DNA of 64,000 bases, from positions 1,984,001 to 2,048,000 of the forward strand of contig JAJFPB010000003.1 in the NCBI GenBank assembly GCA_020881915.1. Direction: 5' to 3'. The number at the start of each line of letters is the position of its first letter. Position 1 is the first letter of the stretch. The notes beneath the pieces are model-generated. The model ran no database searches and had not been told where the DNA came from. It saw only the letters and a program-made list of their open reading frames with translations. The stretch comes from Paramyrothecium sp. XJ0827. Lineage: Eukaryota > Ascomycota > Sordariomycetes > Hypocreales > Stachybotryaceae. Positions 1-10,845 of the stretch are shown here, piece by piece. Made by a program: the position numbers and the translations under genes.

Positions 1-1556
1 TCCTCGGGCCGCAGCACCCGGTAGTCCCCGTAGATGAGGACATCCGAGTGCTCCTGGCGGAAGCGCAACATGTGGCGCCAGAAGTTGTACACGCTCTGCG
101 GCTTGTGGAGCTGCGCGCGCATGTTGATCTCCTGCGCAAGGGGGTGGTGCGGCATCCACGGCTCCTGGACCGGCTTGCCGGCGAGCTCGGCGGGAGCGGA
201 GAAACCGCCGTACCGGCATGCTCCGTCCCATGCCATGGGGATGCGGGCGTGGTCCCGAGCCAGGTGCTGCACCGCAGCCTTGGCCTTGTCGAGGTCGCCC
301 TTCTCGTCCCGGACCTTCTCCAGGAAGAGCTGGCTCTCGAGGTCGGCGTACTGCTCCACGGGATATTCCTCGAGCGGTGCGTTGACGCAGCCGAGCTCCT
401 GGCCCTGGTAGATGAAGAGCGTGCCGCTCAAGCAAGCCTGGAACACGGCGAGCATCTTGGCGCTGTCCTCGCGGTACTCAGGGCTGTCGTCGGCAAACCG
501 CGAGACGCTGCGCGCCTGGTCGTGGTTCTCGAGGAAGACGGTGGTCCAGGCATCGGTGCCGTAGATCAGGTCCTGGGTACGGCCGACGGCGGCCTTGAGC
601 TGGGGCAGCGTGAAGTTCTTGGGCGTCGTCTCGTACTTGTGGGTGGCGCCCATGCCAATGTCGACAACGTCAAACTGGAAGACCATGTCGAGCTGACGAG
701 CCTCGGCACTGACATAGCGGAGCACCTGCGACATGTCGGGGGTATGGGGCAGCTCGCCCACCGTGACGGCGTCATACGCGTGGAGGATGTCGTTCATCTC
801 GCTCAAGAACTCATGCATCCGGGGCCCGTTGCAGTAGAGCAAGCCGGCTGGCTGGTAGGGGCACTGGGGGTCCGTGACGGGCGCGTCAGGCAGGCCTAGG
901 GGCTTGCTGTACATGTTGACTGTGTCAACGCGGAAGCCGTCGACGCCCCGCTCGAGCCAGAAACGCATGGCAGTATCATAGATGGCCTTGCGGACCTCGT
1001 ATCTTTCCCAGTTCAGATCCGGCTGCTCCTTGGCGAAGAGGTGGAGGTAGTATTCGCCGGTGGCCTCGTCCCACTCCCAGGCGCTGCCTTTGCCGAAGTT
1101 GCTACGCCAGTTGTTGGGCGGGAGGCGGGTGCCGTCCTCGCTGTACTTGGCCGGACGCCAGATGTACCAGTCGCGCTTGGGGTTGTCCTTGCTTGAGCGG
1201 GATTCCCGGAACCAGGCGTGCTGGTCGGACGTGTGGTTGATGACAAGGTCGAGCATGATGCGCATGCCGAGCCCATGGGTGGCATCGATGAGCTTCTGCA
1301 TCCGCTCGAGCGTGCCGTACGGAGCGTAGACCTTCTCGTAGTCCGAGATGTCGTAGCCCATGTCGACCTGAGGACTGTCGTACATGGGGCAGACCCAGAT
1401 GATCCGAACGCCCAGGCTGTGGAGGTACTCGAGGCGGGCCTTGATGCCGTCCAAGTCACCGATGCCATCTCCGTTGGAGTCACAGAAGGAGGCAGGGTAG
1501 ATCTGGTAGACAGTGCCCTGCTTCCACCACTTCCTGGTGCGACGGTTGATGGTCAT
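1..1556 (-). CDS. malT: GH13 alpha-glucosidase (maltase), C-terminus cut by window edge
   Basis: Cytosolic alpha-glucosidase releasing glucose from the non-reducing end of maltose and related alpha-glucosides. The start is the ATG at 1556 (MTINRRTRKWW); 518 codons are visible without an intron and the frame runs off base 1. Fungal maltases are about 570-600 residues, so roughly 60-80 are missing. GH13 motifs appear in order: DLVINHTSDQH near residue 100, GFRVDTVN with nucleophile Asp211, VGELPH with acid/base Glu268, and ENHDQ with transition-state Asp346. There is no signal peptide, as expected for the intracellular type. It is divergent from the permease at 4796, with a Zn2Cys6 gene beyond, the same gene set as the Aspergillus oryzae MAL cluster; the symbol rests on that parallel. 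An isomaltase or sucrase preference cannot be excluded from sequence alone. Confidence 0.93.
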   Translation of the reverse strand, partial: MTINRRTRKWWKQGTVYQIYPASFCDSNGDGIGDLDGIKARLEYLHSLGVRIIWVCPMYDSPQVDMGYDISDYEKVYAPYGTLERMQKLIDATHGLGMRIMLDLVINHTSDQHAWFRESRSSKDNPKRDWYIWRPAKYSEDGTRLPPNNWRSNFGKGSAWEWDEATGEYYLHLFAKEQPDLNWERYEVRKAIYDTAMRFWLERGVDGFRVDTVNMYSKPLGLPDAPVTDPQCPYQPAGLLYCNGPRMHEFLSEMNDILHAYDAVTVGELPHTPDMSQVLRYVSAEARQLDMVFQFDVVDIGMGATHKYETTPKNFTLPQLKAAVGRTQDLIYGTDAWTTVFLENHDQARSVSRFADDSPEYREDSAKMLAVFQACLSGTLFIYQGQELGCVNAPLEEYPVEQYADLESQLFLEKVRDEKGDLDKAKAAVQHLARDHARIPMAWDGACRYGGFSAPAELAGKPVQEPWMPHHPLAQEINMRAQLHKPQSVYNFWRHMLRFRQEHSDVLIYGDYRVLRPE

Positions 1557-4500
1557 GATGGAAGATGCGGGACAAGGGTGTGATGTGTCGAACAAGAGGG
1601 CTAAAAGAGTGCGTTTGTGCAATGTAAGAAGGAAGACTTTTCAGTGGTAGTTGGGCTCAAGGAGAGATAAGGCGAAGGAGAGTGAAGACACGGGCAGTGC
1701 AGATGTGTAACGCAAAGGGGATGGGAACGTGTCTAGCAACTTGGTGTCGATGGGGTTGATGATACTCTTCCTGGAGCGAGGGCTGACGGTCTAATATAGA
1801 TGTTGGTGTCGCGTACGGGGTCGACAGCATAGCCCAACATAGCGAATAACTAATCAACCATGGCCCGGAAACTAGATCCCGCGCTATAAGTGAGGAATCA
1901 TTCACATCTTGACCGGTTGTAGCTCTCGTACTATGCAGACTGGAGCCTCGTATGGTACCTTGACCACACGAATGAGGGGCAAGCGGATATTCCCAGGATC
2001 CTCGTCCATGTCGGCAATGGCATGCTCGTCACTTACAAGTGAGGGACTCCGTTGGAGGGGTGGTTCGACCGGGTCTCCAAGCGCAAGCCATCGGGCAAAG
2101 GGTGTGCCGTGGGGGCGCCACACCGTCCAAAATCACGCCGACGGGTTTCAGAAGGTGATCTCACCATCATGTCATAGTTGCAAGGCCTGTCTCAGCCCAG
2201 CATCTCGGTCCGCGTTCAGGGTCCCAGGGGTGGAAAGCCGTCGAAGAGCCGCGGAGAGGGTTGGCATTGAAGGGTCGGCAAGGGTGGAGGTGGGATTGTG
2301 GAGGGGGCCGCAGGACAGGGCGGGCAATGGATGGTGTGAATGTGGGTTTCGGTAAAAACTATCGATCTGCATTTGGCCAAAAGAGCATAACTTAGTACAG
2401 TACTAGTACCTGGATGGATAACCTCGTTTGTTAGTTGGGCTATCCCGGTCCGACAAAGCAAAGTTAACAGGCCTGTTGAGATTGGTCGCGTCTGATAGGC
2501 CGCCGAGCCTGAAGCCTCAACATGTTGATTAGTAGTCGAAGGAGGAGACGGGCGAGGAAGCAAAGGGGAACCTTGAAGAACCCCAGCTAGTGTAGGGCTG
2601 GGGAGCGTTCCTGTTCGTCGGGAGGTGCTTCGACTCGGAACGGGTAGGATTATCTCTGCACATTGCTTACGGCACGGTACGGTAGGGTATGATATGGTGG
2701 TATGTTTGCTTTCTCAGGCGGCCATGGATGATTGTTTCTGCATGATGCCATGCACGGCGGAGGTTCGAGACTGTTCTCGTCACCCGCTTATCGAATCACC
2801 ACCGGTCATTCTTCTGCAACGCAGCCGGAAAAAAGCAATGTCCCTGCTGGGGGCTTGGACAACGCCGTCAGCCTCCCGCCGGGCAAAATGTGAGGGCTCA
2901 GATTGTGACGAGATCGACAACGGGTGGGTAGCATCAGGCTCGCCCCCAAGCCTCCCGTCTGGTCCAAACATTTTTGCTGCTCTGTCCGGGTAGCCGGCGC
3001 CGGACGATATGTATGGTCCACGCCTGCAGACGAGGTCTTAGACCCAAACAAAAATGCTCCTCTGCCGGCTTCGTTGTCCGCCCGCGCACGGATGGGCGCG
3101 GCAGCACAAGCCAGCTTTTTCGACTGTGGCTTTCTGCAGCCGTTTGGCCATTTGAGACTTGGTATCATCTTGTCGACGCTGGACGGGAGCAGAGCAGAGC
3201 CAGCCCGCGTTCGAGCAAGCATCGGACCTACGTCCGACCTCGATCTAGCCAACGCCCGCGAGCTCTGCCAAGGACGGCAGCCTTAGGCTTGAGTTGACTC
3301 TTCCAGCGACCCTTCTCGTGTCAATCGTGGCCTCGGTCCGAGCAAGTCACTCAACAAACACCGAAAGCAAAGTCTTGGAACATCCAAGACCGACTAGTGA
3401 CTCTCCTGCAGGTAAGGCTGCGGATTGACGAAGCTATCCACCCCACGCTTTCCTGGTGTGCCTCCCACCCGGCCACCCTTGCGGGGAAGCTGGAGAAGAC
3501 GAGAAGAAAACCGGGTTTTGGAGAGCCCCCGGATCTTCCCATCTTCAACCTAATCTCTAGCTTCCTCTGCCACCCCCGCTCTCACCGGCACGAGCATGGT
3601 TGTTAGCGCTGGTCGTTCGTTGCTTAGTATGAAATGGGAAACGAGCACAGGGGGTTCGACGAGCGTTGATAAATGAAGTCGGACCGACGCTTTGTGCTCC
3701 TCTTTTTGTTCACTCGATGCTCAACCCAGACTTGAAGCTATTCAGATATCATCTTGTCACTTTTCGGACCTGAAACGAGGGCCGGCAATCCAGTGCCTTG
3801 CCACAATTCGCACCGTCTACATTTTTGGTCTCTCGGAGGGCGTCTTGGAGGGTGAACTCACTGGGGCGTAGACAGAGAGAAAAAGCAAGCAAGCAAGCAA
3901 CCATGGGCATCCGCGACCATTCTTTCCATCACCCAGCACACCGGTCAGCGCGCGTATTGATGCTGGCTGAAGAGTACCCCGAAATTGCCGCTACCCGTTC
4001 GCGGATATGATGCATCATGGCATGATCCCGCTCGGCCCACCCTGTTGTAGAAACGCGATGCAACCTGGTTCCATCCCCAGGCCGCGCAGCTTAGGTCCGA
4101 TTACCAGCAGTAACTTGCACCGTCGTATGGATGGAATGGCAATAAGAGCAGGACTACCAAGAAGCCCAATTCCTGCCCTTGGAGTCGTCCGGACCGAGAG
4201 GGAAAAAGAGGTGTCGCGATTGCTGCAGCCACTGAAACGCAGAGCCCGATCATCCAATCAATCTGCGTCAATCGAGGCCGTCTCCCATCCTCGTTGGGTC
4301 AACGCAACCATCCATCACTCTCCTTAGAGTATGGAAAGAATTGCCCCCTCCCCCACGGGGATGCCGCTAGTCGCCAAGTGAAGGAGGCGTTAGGAGCCGT
4401 CGTCGGCCTAGCACAGAACTCTATGCGGGATCCCCAGAGCACACTATTGAGCAGGAATCAGGCTGGCCCATTGCCTGCTCGCCATGACGCCCTCCATCAA

Positions 4501-4795
4501 CCTTCCTCGGAGCGATAAGATGCTCTTTCAACAGCTTCACCAGGTGAAACGACTATAAGAACCGCGCTCGTCTCCCCGTGTCCAACCCAGGGAGAAGAAT
4601 GCATCAAGCAGCTCAACGAGCATTCGCAGCACAATGGTCAGCCTGTGAAACATCCTTTGCTCCTTCTCATTTTGGACCACGATCGACTCGAGGTTGCAGT
4701 TGCCCCGATAGATATCACATATTGCCACCCCCTTCTACTTCTCTCCACAGCCTTTCCACATCGTTCCTCATCATTACCCACGAACCCAGGAAGCA
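1557..4795. other. Divergent intergenic region between glucosidase and permease
   Basis: About 3.2 kb without a supportable gene. The short frames on both strands overlap each other and show no recognisable domain. It must hold the promoters of both divergent genes. Short AGCA/AGCAAGC repeats occur near 3885-3900. I found no convincing paired CGG regulator site by eye. Confidence 0.6.
4553..4560 (+). promoter_or_regulatory. TATA-like element of the permease
   Basis: CTATAAGA lies about 235 bp before the permease ATG, followed by a pyrimidine-rich stretch. It is a plausible core promoter element, called by position and sequence only. Confidence 0.3.
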
Positions 4796-6466
4796 ATGTC
4801 TCCCCTAGCAAAGGATCACGGAGCCGACTCGGCTCGCCGGGTGTCCGTGTCCAACCCGGAAATGGACCCTTCCGTCATTCACGAGGCCGCCGAGGCGACT
4901 CAAAAGGAGCACAACATGGGACTCTTCGAATCCCTGAAGCTGTACCGCAAGGCGTGCCTGTGGTCCATCTTCCTGTCCACCTGCATCATCATGGAGGGCT
5001 TCGACATGGTCCTCATCAATAACCTCTACGCCTACCCTCCCTTCCAGCGCAAGTTTGGCGAGCAGCAGCCGGACGGCACCTATCAACTCACCGCTGCATG
5101 GCAGTCTGGACTCTCCAATGGTGCTCTCTGCGGACAGATCCTTGGCCTCTTCGTCAACGGTATCATCGCTGACCGCATCGGCTACCGCAAAACTCTCATT
5201 GGCGCACTCGGCCTGTGTGCCGCCTTCATCTTCGTCATCTTCTTCTCCGAGACGCTTGTCCAGCTGCTGATTGGCGAGATCCTCATCGGCATCCCATGGG
5301 GCGTGTTCCAGACCCTCACCACTACCTATGCCGCCGAGGTCTGCCCTACCCATCTGCGAGCATATCTCACCACCTACGTCAACCTCTGCTGGGTCTTTGG
5401 TCAGTTTATTGCCTCTGGCGTCCTGCGCGCCATGGTCGATCGCGACGATAAATGGGGTTACAAGATCCCCTTTGCTCTCCAGTGGCTGTGGCCCGTCCCG
5501 CTCATGGTGGGAATTTGGCTCGCCCCGGAGTCTCCCTGGTGGTTGGTACGTGCCGGGAGGATCGAGGACGCTAAGCACTCCGTCCTGCGTCTTACCGCGC
5601 GAAACAGCGGCGATGATTTCAAGCCCGATGAGACGGTCTCCATGATGATCCACACCAACGCCATGGAGAAGGAGCAGCTCGAAGGGACAACCTATGCCGA
5701 CCTGTTCAGGGGCACCAACCTACGCCGTACTGAGATTGTCTGCGCGACGTGGATGATTCAAACCCTTTGCGGCTCTACCTTTATGGGCTACTCAACGTAT
5801 TTCTATCAGCAAGCTGGTATGGCCGTCGAGAACTCCTTCAACATGTCTCTGGGTCAGTACGCCCTGGGCGCAGTTGGTACCATGTTTTCTTGGTTCCTCA
5901 TGGGTTGGGCTGGCCGCCGTACGCTGTACTTGTCCGGTCAGATCTGCATGTGCATCCTGCTCCTCACCATCGGCTGCACCTCCTTTGCCGGCCGCGACAA
6001 CGTCGCCGCGCAATGGGCCATCGGTTCGATGCTGCTACTGTACACCTTCACCTACGACTCGACCGTTGGACCTGTCTGCTACTCGCTTGTGTCGGAATTG
6101 ACAACCACACGCCTTCGCACCAAGTCCGTCGTCCTGGCACGTAACATGTACAACATTACTGGAATCATCACCAACATCACGACGCCTCGCATGCTCAACC
6201 CTTCGGCCTGGAACTGGGGAGCAAAGTCGGGCTTCTTTTGGGCGGGAACTTGCCTGCTTTGCGCCATCTGGACCTACTTCCGCCTGCCAGAGCCCAAGGG
6301 CCGCACGTACGGCGAGCTCGACATCCTCTTCGAGCAGGGTGTCAGTGCGCGGAAGTTCAAGAGTACCGTTGTGGAGAGGCTTGATGCAGACACGGAGTCG
6401 GCAGCCACGGAAAGGGAAAAGCCACTTGGGGGTGCCGTTACAGTTGAGCGTGTGGCTAGCCAGTGA
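4796..6466 (+). CDS. malP: MFS alpha-glucoside (maltose) permease
   Basis: Plasma-membrane sugar:proton symporter of the major facilitator superfamily, most like the general alpha-glucoside permeases (MAL11/AGT1, A. oryzae MalP). Single exon of 556 residues, usual for the family. The cytosolic N-terminus (about 45 residues) is followed by twelve predicted membrane spans. Visible signatures are GFDMVLINNLYA in span 1, the loop DRIGYRKT between spans 2 and 3, PTHLRAYLTTYVNLCW, the sugar-porter motif PESPWWLVRAGR after span 6, and PEPKGRTYGELD after span 12. The ATG at 4796 precedes a hydrophilic N-terminus normal for this family. It is divergent from the maltase and upstream of the Zn2Cys6 gene, which supports maltose or a related alpha-glucoside as substrate. 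Exact specificity (maltose, trehalose, turanose, sucrose) cannot be read from the sequence. Confidence 0.93.
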   Translation: MSPLAKDHGADSARRVSVSNPEMDPSVIHEAAEATQKEHNMGLFESLKLYRKACLWSIFLSTCIIMEGFDMVLINNLYAYPPFQRKFGEQQPDGTYQLTAAWQSGLSNGALCGQILGLFVNGIIADRIGYRKTLIGALGLCAAFIFVIFFSETLVQLLIGEILIGIPWGVFQTLTTTYAAEVCPTHLRAYLTTYVNLCWVFGQFIASGVLRAMVDRDDKWGYKIPFALQWLWPVPLMVGIWLAPESPWWLVRAGRIEDAKHSVLRLTARNSGDDFKPDETVSMMIHTNAMEKEQLEGTTYADLFRGTNLRRTEIVCATWMIQTLCGSTFMGYSTYFYQQAGMAVENSFNMSLGQYALGAVGTMFSWFLMGWAGRRTLYLSGQICMCILLLTIGCTSFAGRDNVAAQWAIGSMLLLYTFTYDSTVGPVCYSLVSELTTTRLRTKSVVLARNMYNITGIITNITTPRMLNPSAWNWGAKSGFFWAGTCLLCAIWTYFRLPEPKGRTYGELDILFEQGVSARKFKSTVVERLDADTESAATEREKPLGGAVTVERVASQ

Positions 6467-7300
6467 GCGTTTGCAAGTTGAGGATGGACGGTGGTGATGT
6501 TGCAGGGGGACTACAGCAGACGGAGCATGCCGGTTGCCGGGTTGAAATTTAGAGCCTCGCGTTTCTTTTTCTTGTCTTCTTTTCTCCTCGATGCTCTTAG
6601 CTAGACGCTGTAGATAGTTCTCACCGGCCGCAACAATACACCGAGTGTGCATATTTCTCTTGCTTGCTTCTTCAAGGCATAAGACCTCGATTGTGGTTCG
6701 CCATTTGCCACCACCCTCTATGCTTCCGAGACATGGCGCATGCTGAGCGATGCCTGCTTCATGCAGTGAAGGAATGCACACCATTTCCCGGAAGCGAAGA
6801 CTGCAGGTTTTCTTCAATTGCTTCAATGACAACAGTACAGTATCGAGGGACCTGCACCGGGATCGCCGATCTAGACCATCCATGGCTTGCAGCCACCAGT
6901 CACAGGAGCAAACTCGTGACGCAGTGCTGTGCGAGCAAATGCCGGGAAGCTACCAGCCTAACGAACTAGCGATACCCCGGCCTTAGCTTCGAGATGCCCA
7001 GATTGGTGTGGACTCCAGGACCCTTATTGGGTCGGCAAGAGGCAGGTGTAAGTCCTCTCCGCCCCACAAGCCCTTACTCCGCTTTCAAGTGGCTTTGACC
7101 TGTTATTATGCCTTTGCTTTTGCTCTCTTGTTTTTGCTTTTCTGCGCCTTACTTGGGCAGAGCCTTGCGTTGACCGGGCTCCTCTTGCTGATCACCAAAC
7201 TCCCTGTGCATCGAATGATTGATTGAGTGACATCTCGCGCCCGTGCGGCTGCTGCCCGACGCCCGCCAGCGAGGCGACGCAGCCCTTCCCAGTCACACAC
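6467..7300. other. Intergenic, permease 3' region and regulator promoter
   Basis: 834 bp with no gene recognised. A T/C-rich stretch at about 7095-7150 lies before the regulator, a common feature of fungal promoters and 5' UTRs. Confidence 0.5.
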
Positions 7301-8917
7301 ATGAACAGCAGAAACAGCAGAGCTTGCGATGCCTGTCGCGTACGGAAGGTAAAGTGCAGCGGCGGCCAGCCTTGCTCGCAGTGCATCCACCTGGACCTCG
7401 CCTGCAACGTCGCGCCACGCCCGGGAAAGCGGAAGCCGCCTATCCGCGGGCGTCTCGTTGCGAAGCTTCGCGAGACCAATGGCCCGGCCAACTACGGCTC
7501 AACATCGCCTGAGTCGCCGGTGACTGTGCAGCCCCCGACGGGAGGAGCAAGTGTTCCGGCGCCTGTGGTTGGAGGCACGCCCAGCCATCCGACGTTGGGG
7601 GCTGAGAGCAGCGGCGGATCCGAGGACATCTACGATGTGGCCTACTTTGAGAACCTCATGCCGGATTACGAGCAGCATGTGTACCCGGTCAACCCGCTCG
7701 TCACATCCGAGGAGATCCGCGCCTCGTTTCGAAACCTCCGCGGCAGCGACGAAGATGCCGCGTTGGCGTACGCCTTTGCTGCAGTGACCATCAACCTGAC
7801 CAAGACATCCTGGACCCTGGAGGGAAACCTGGTGTTGCAGATTACGGAACTGATGCAACGCAGTCTGAAGGCGCACCGTCGTGCGGAATTGGGGGCCTGT
7901 GATTCGTCTGGCGCCTTGGGAGAGCTTCCGGTGTCCGTCAAGCGTATCGCGACGTGCATATTTTTGGAAATCACCTTCATGGCGTTCAAACGTTTTGACC
8001 GCAGCCTTGCGATCCTGCGCGAGGCCATTTCCATGATCTACACGCTCAAAATCCATGGGTACACAGGGGCGGACAGCATAGGCAGCCGTGAGATCTCGAG
8101 GAGGCAGCGGTTGTATTGGGAGGCTTTCATACACGAGCGGTTCATGACAATGGTTGCCGGGTATCCGTGCATCATGCCGCCCTTGAGAACGGGGCTGCCC
8201 TTTGCCGACGACAGCATTCCGTCCACGATTGAAGCCGGGTTCAACCGCTTGATACACCTGTTTCAGATCATGGACCAGCCCTTCCTGTCCCACTGGACCT
8301 CGCAGCACGAACAGGATTCCGGGACGCCCCCCACGACGGTCCATTGGGTGGAAAGCAAGCTCGCCCAACTGGACAGGGATGAGTTCAGAGCAGCCGAGGA
8401 GGACAGAGCGGCGGAGGCGACTGGGCGTGGCGTCTTGACGGAGCTGCAACTGGCGGACGTCTTCATCACGCGGGTGTGGATGCGGACGCTCGTGTGGCAG
8501 CTCGCCCTCTCCAACCGCCTGCTGAGCTCCGCACCGCCAGAAAACTCGCACGAGGGCCTGTCGCTGCACTTCCCCGTCCAGCGGCTGTCCAGCGAGCTAC
8601 GCGGCCTGGTCAGCCGCCTGGGCAGTGTGACGAGCGTGGGCACGCACGGGAGCGGGATCCTGCAGAAGTTGTTTGAGATAACAAACACGGTGGCGGACGT
8701 CATGGCGCTGCCGGTGCTGGGCTTGCCGGCGTGGACGCAGCACGACGTCCGCGCCCGCATGGAGGACTTTGTTTTTCTGGTCAAGTTCCTGTTCAGCTTC
8801 GAGAGGATCCCCAAGGAGCAGCGGGACTACCTGAGGGAGAAGCTGGGCGTGTTGGAGGAGATGTACACCATGGTTGACTTCAGCGAGCTGGCTAAGACAA
8901 GCCCAGTCTCTGTGTAA
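7301..8917 (+). CDS. malR: Zn2Cys6 transcription factor, MalR-like
   Basis: DNA-binding regulator of 538 residues. The binuclear zinc cluster is at the extreme N-terminus with Cys9, 12, 19, 25, 28 and 35 (CDACRVRKVKC...C..C), followed by a basic linker (GKRKPPIRGR). The middle resembles the fungal-specific activator domain of sugar regulators (for example ISRRQRLYWEAFIHERF near residues 265-281). The frame is open upstream to 7223 but without an ATG; the first ATG is at 7301, eight codons before the first cysteine, so it is chosen. Single exon. Its place beside the permease and maltase suggests it activates those genes in response to maltose, as MalR does in A. oryzae. That role is inferred from position and overall resemblance. 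Confidence 0.85.
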   Translation: MNSRNSRACDACRVRKVKCSGGQPCSQCIHLDLACNVAPRPGKRKPPIRGRLVAKLRETNGPANYGSTSPESPVTVQPPTGGASVPAPVVGGTPSHPTLGAESSGGSEDIYDVAYFENLMPDYEQHVYPVNPLVTSEEIRASFRNLRGSDEDAALAYAFAAVTINLTKTSWTLEGNLVLQITELMQRSLKAHRRAELGACDSSGALGELPVSVKRIATCIFLEITFMAFKRFDRSLAILREAISMIYTLKIHGYTGADSIGSREISRRQRLYWEAFIHERFMTMVAGYPCIMPPLRTGLPFADDSIPSTIEAGFNRLIHLFQIMDQPFLSHWTSQHEQDSGTPPTTVHWVESKLAQLDRDEFRAAEEDRAAEATGRGVLTELQLADVFITRVWMRTLVWQLALSNRLLSSAPPENSHEGLSLHFPVQRLSSELRGLVSRLGSVTSVGTHGSGILQKLFEITNTVADVMALPVLGLPAWTQHDVRARMEDFVFLVKFLFSFERIPKEQRDYLREKLGVLEEMYTMVDFSELAKTSPVSV

Positions 8918-9265
8918 CCGAGTGCTGTACACCGATTAATTGACCAAGAACCTTTGCCAACGTAGTAGTAACCTATACCAGCTCGCTGTTGCGATGTACA
9001 TGGGCAATTGTGTAAATGAGGCCGACACTACAGCCAAACTAGTGTTACACTTAAGGCTTGGTTTGCAGATGTAACCTCGTATCTGAATGGAAGGATAAGT
9101 CTTCACCATTGCTCTAGGGTCACAAGACGGAACGACTCAGAACACTGCGGTTATACACCATTAGACAATTACATTCATTCTACACTGGCTATATAATGTC
9201 TCAATAATATCGTCGCTTCATCGCCTCGTCGCCTCATCAATCTAATAGCACATCGCATCTTTTCT
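8918..9265. other. Convergent intergenic spacer
   Basis: 348 AT-rich bases between the 3' ends of the regulator and the aminopeptidase. It should contain both polyadenylation regions; AATAAT and TATAAT-like words occur at about 9190-9210. No gene seen. Confidence 0.5.
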
Positions 9266-10845
9266 TTAAACGACGTTCTTGGCATCGCCGCTGCAGGAGT
9301 GAGTCTTCTCAAACCCAGCCTGCAAGGCGGCGAGTCGGGTCAAGTCGCGAGCGGCACCGCGCTTGCTCTTGGGGTTCAGGTTGGAGGTCTCGCGAGGGGG
9401 GATGCTGCTGGCGTCGAGGGCAAACTCGGCAAGGGCACGGGCAGCGGCCTTGGTGTTGACCGTGATGGCGTCCCAGTTGATGTTGTCGAGGTTGTCGCAG
9501 AGGAGATGGTAGCAAGGGTCCTGGGGCGCACCGGCGCCGGTGAAGATGCCGGACGAGGGAATGCCGCGGTTCAGGAATCCAACGTAGTCGGACGAGGTTC
9601 CGAAGGGGCTGTTGGGTGTCAGTCAGTGTCTTGAAGTGAACACAATGGCGAGGAGTTTGCTTACATGTACTCGGCGGGGAATCCCTTCTCAGAGATGTAG
9701 TCGACGAGAATCTGACCGCCAACCTGGTGAGCATCGGTGTCGCGGTAGATTCCGTAGTACGGGGCGATGGAACCAATCATATCGTAGTTGAAGTAGAACT
9801 TGATCTTGTCGGCCTCCTCCTCCGAAAGCTGGCTGGTGTAGTAGAGAGAGCCAATGAGGCCACTCTCCTCGGCACCCCACCAACCGAAGCGGACCTTGTT
9901 CTTGAAGCCCTTGTACTTCTTGATGGCGCCGGCAATCTCGAGGAGGGCAGCGGAGCCGCTGCCATCGTCGTTGACACCGGGGCCGGCCTGGACAGAGTCA
10001 AGGTGGGCGCCCAGGAAGATGACGCTGTTGGGGTCGCCCTCCTTGGTCTCGGAGATGATGTTCCAGCTCTCGCGCTGCTCGGCAACGGCATCCACGATCA
10101 GGGTGACCTGGAGCGATTCGCCAGCAAGGACGCGGTCCCTCCAAGCGATACCCTGCTCGAAGGTGACGACTCCGACGGGGGCAATGAAGCCGTAGTTGAC
10201 GCCGCTGAGAGTGGCCTGGGTGATGGAGTTGCCAGGGACGTTGTTGATCAGCACGGCACCAATCGCACCCTTGTTCTTGGCGAAGCGAAGCTTGTCGGCA
10301 ATCGGGCAGATGCCGCGCTTGATGAGGGCAATCTTGCCCACGACGTCGACGCCGGCCCACTGATCCTCGAAGCAGGCGGAGCCGCGCACATCGTCAATGG
10401 GCAGGGCAACGAGCGTGCCCGTGACGCCGCCGGGCAGGGGGGTAGGGTTGTTGTACTGAAGGGTGTCCACCCTCACAGGCCTTCCATCAGGCCCGGTCAG
10501 GGAGATGGAGTTGGTCGTGGCGAACAGGGTGACGAAGGACTGGACCTTGGTGTCAAAGTGCTTGGCGAAACGGGTCTGCACACGCTCGAGGATGAAGTCG
10601 AGGGAGGCGTTGTAGCCGGGGAAGCCAAAGGCGCGGTTGCCGTTGTCGCGACCGATCTTGTTCAGGTTCCAGAGGACATTCTGAAGCCTGCGAGCGTGTT
10701 AGCGACCGTACGCCGAGTGCCTCGGGTTGGTTCCTTGGACGTACTTGTCGGTGCGAATGTCGGCCTCGATCTTGTCAGCCGTCAGCGACTCAGCAACAAC
10801 ACCAGAGGCCAGCAGGCCGGAGTAGAGCAAGCTGTTGAGCTTCAT
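9266..10845 (-). CDS. LAP2: Secreted M28 leucine aminopeptidase with PA domain
   Basis: Secreted zinc exopeptidase removing N-terminal residues from peptides, of the M28A type typified by Aspergillus fumigatus Lap2 (about 490 residues). Three exons join in frame: 10845-10745, 10687-9665 and 9608-9266, giving 488 residues. The protein begins with a signal peptide (MKLNSLLYSGLLASGVVA). A protease-associated domain follows at about residues 120-230 (GKIALIKRGICPIADK). The M28 core carries GAHLDSV (His and Asp ligands), GVNDDGSG (Asp), WWGAEESG (general-base and ligand Glu), NYDMIGS (Asp) and a C-terminal CYHLLCDN with the last His. All metal ligands are present, so it should be active. The long frames on the opposite strand are shadows. 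It was named from family features, not from a search. Confidence 0.93.

Noticed and set aside
48..899. 283-codon plus-strand frame
   Set aside because: Antisense to the GH13 glucosidase, whose catalytic motifs are clear on the minus strand.
7499..8569. 356-codon minus-strand frame
   Set aside because: Antisense to the MalR-like gene; no recognisable domain.
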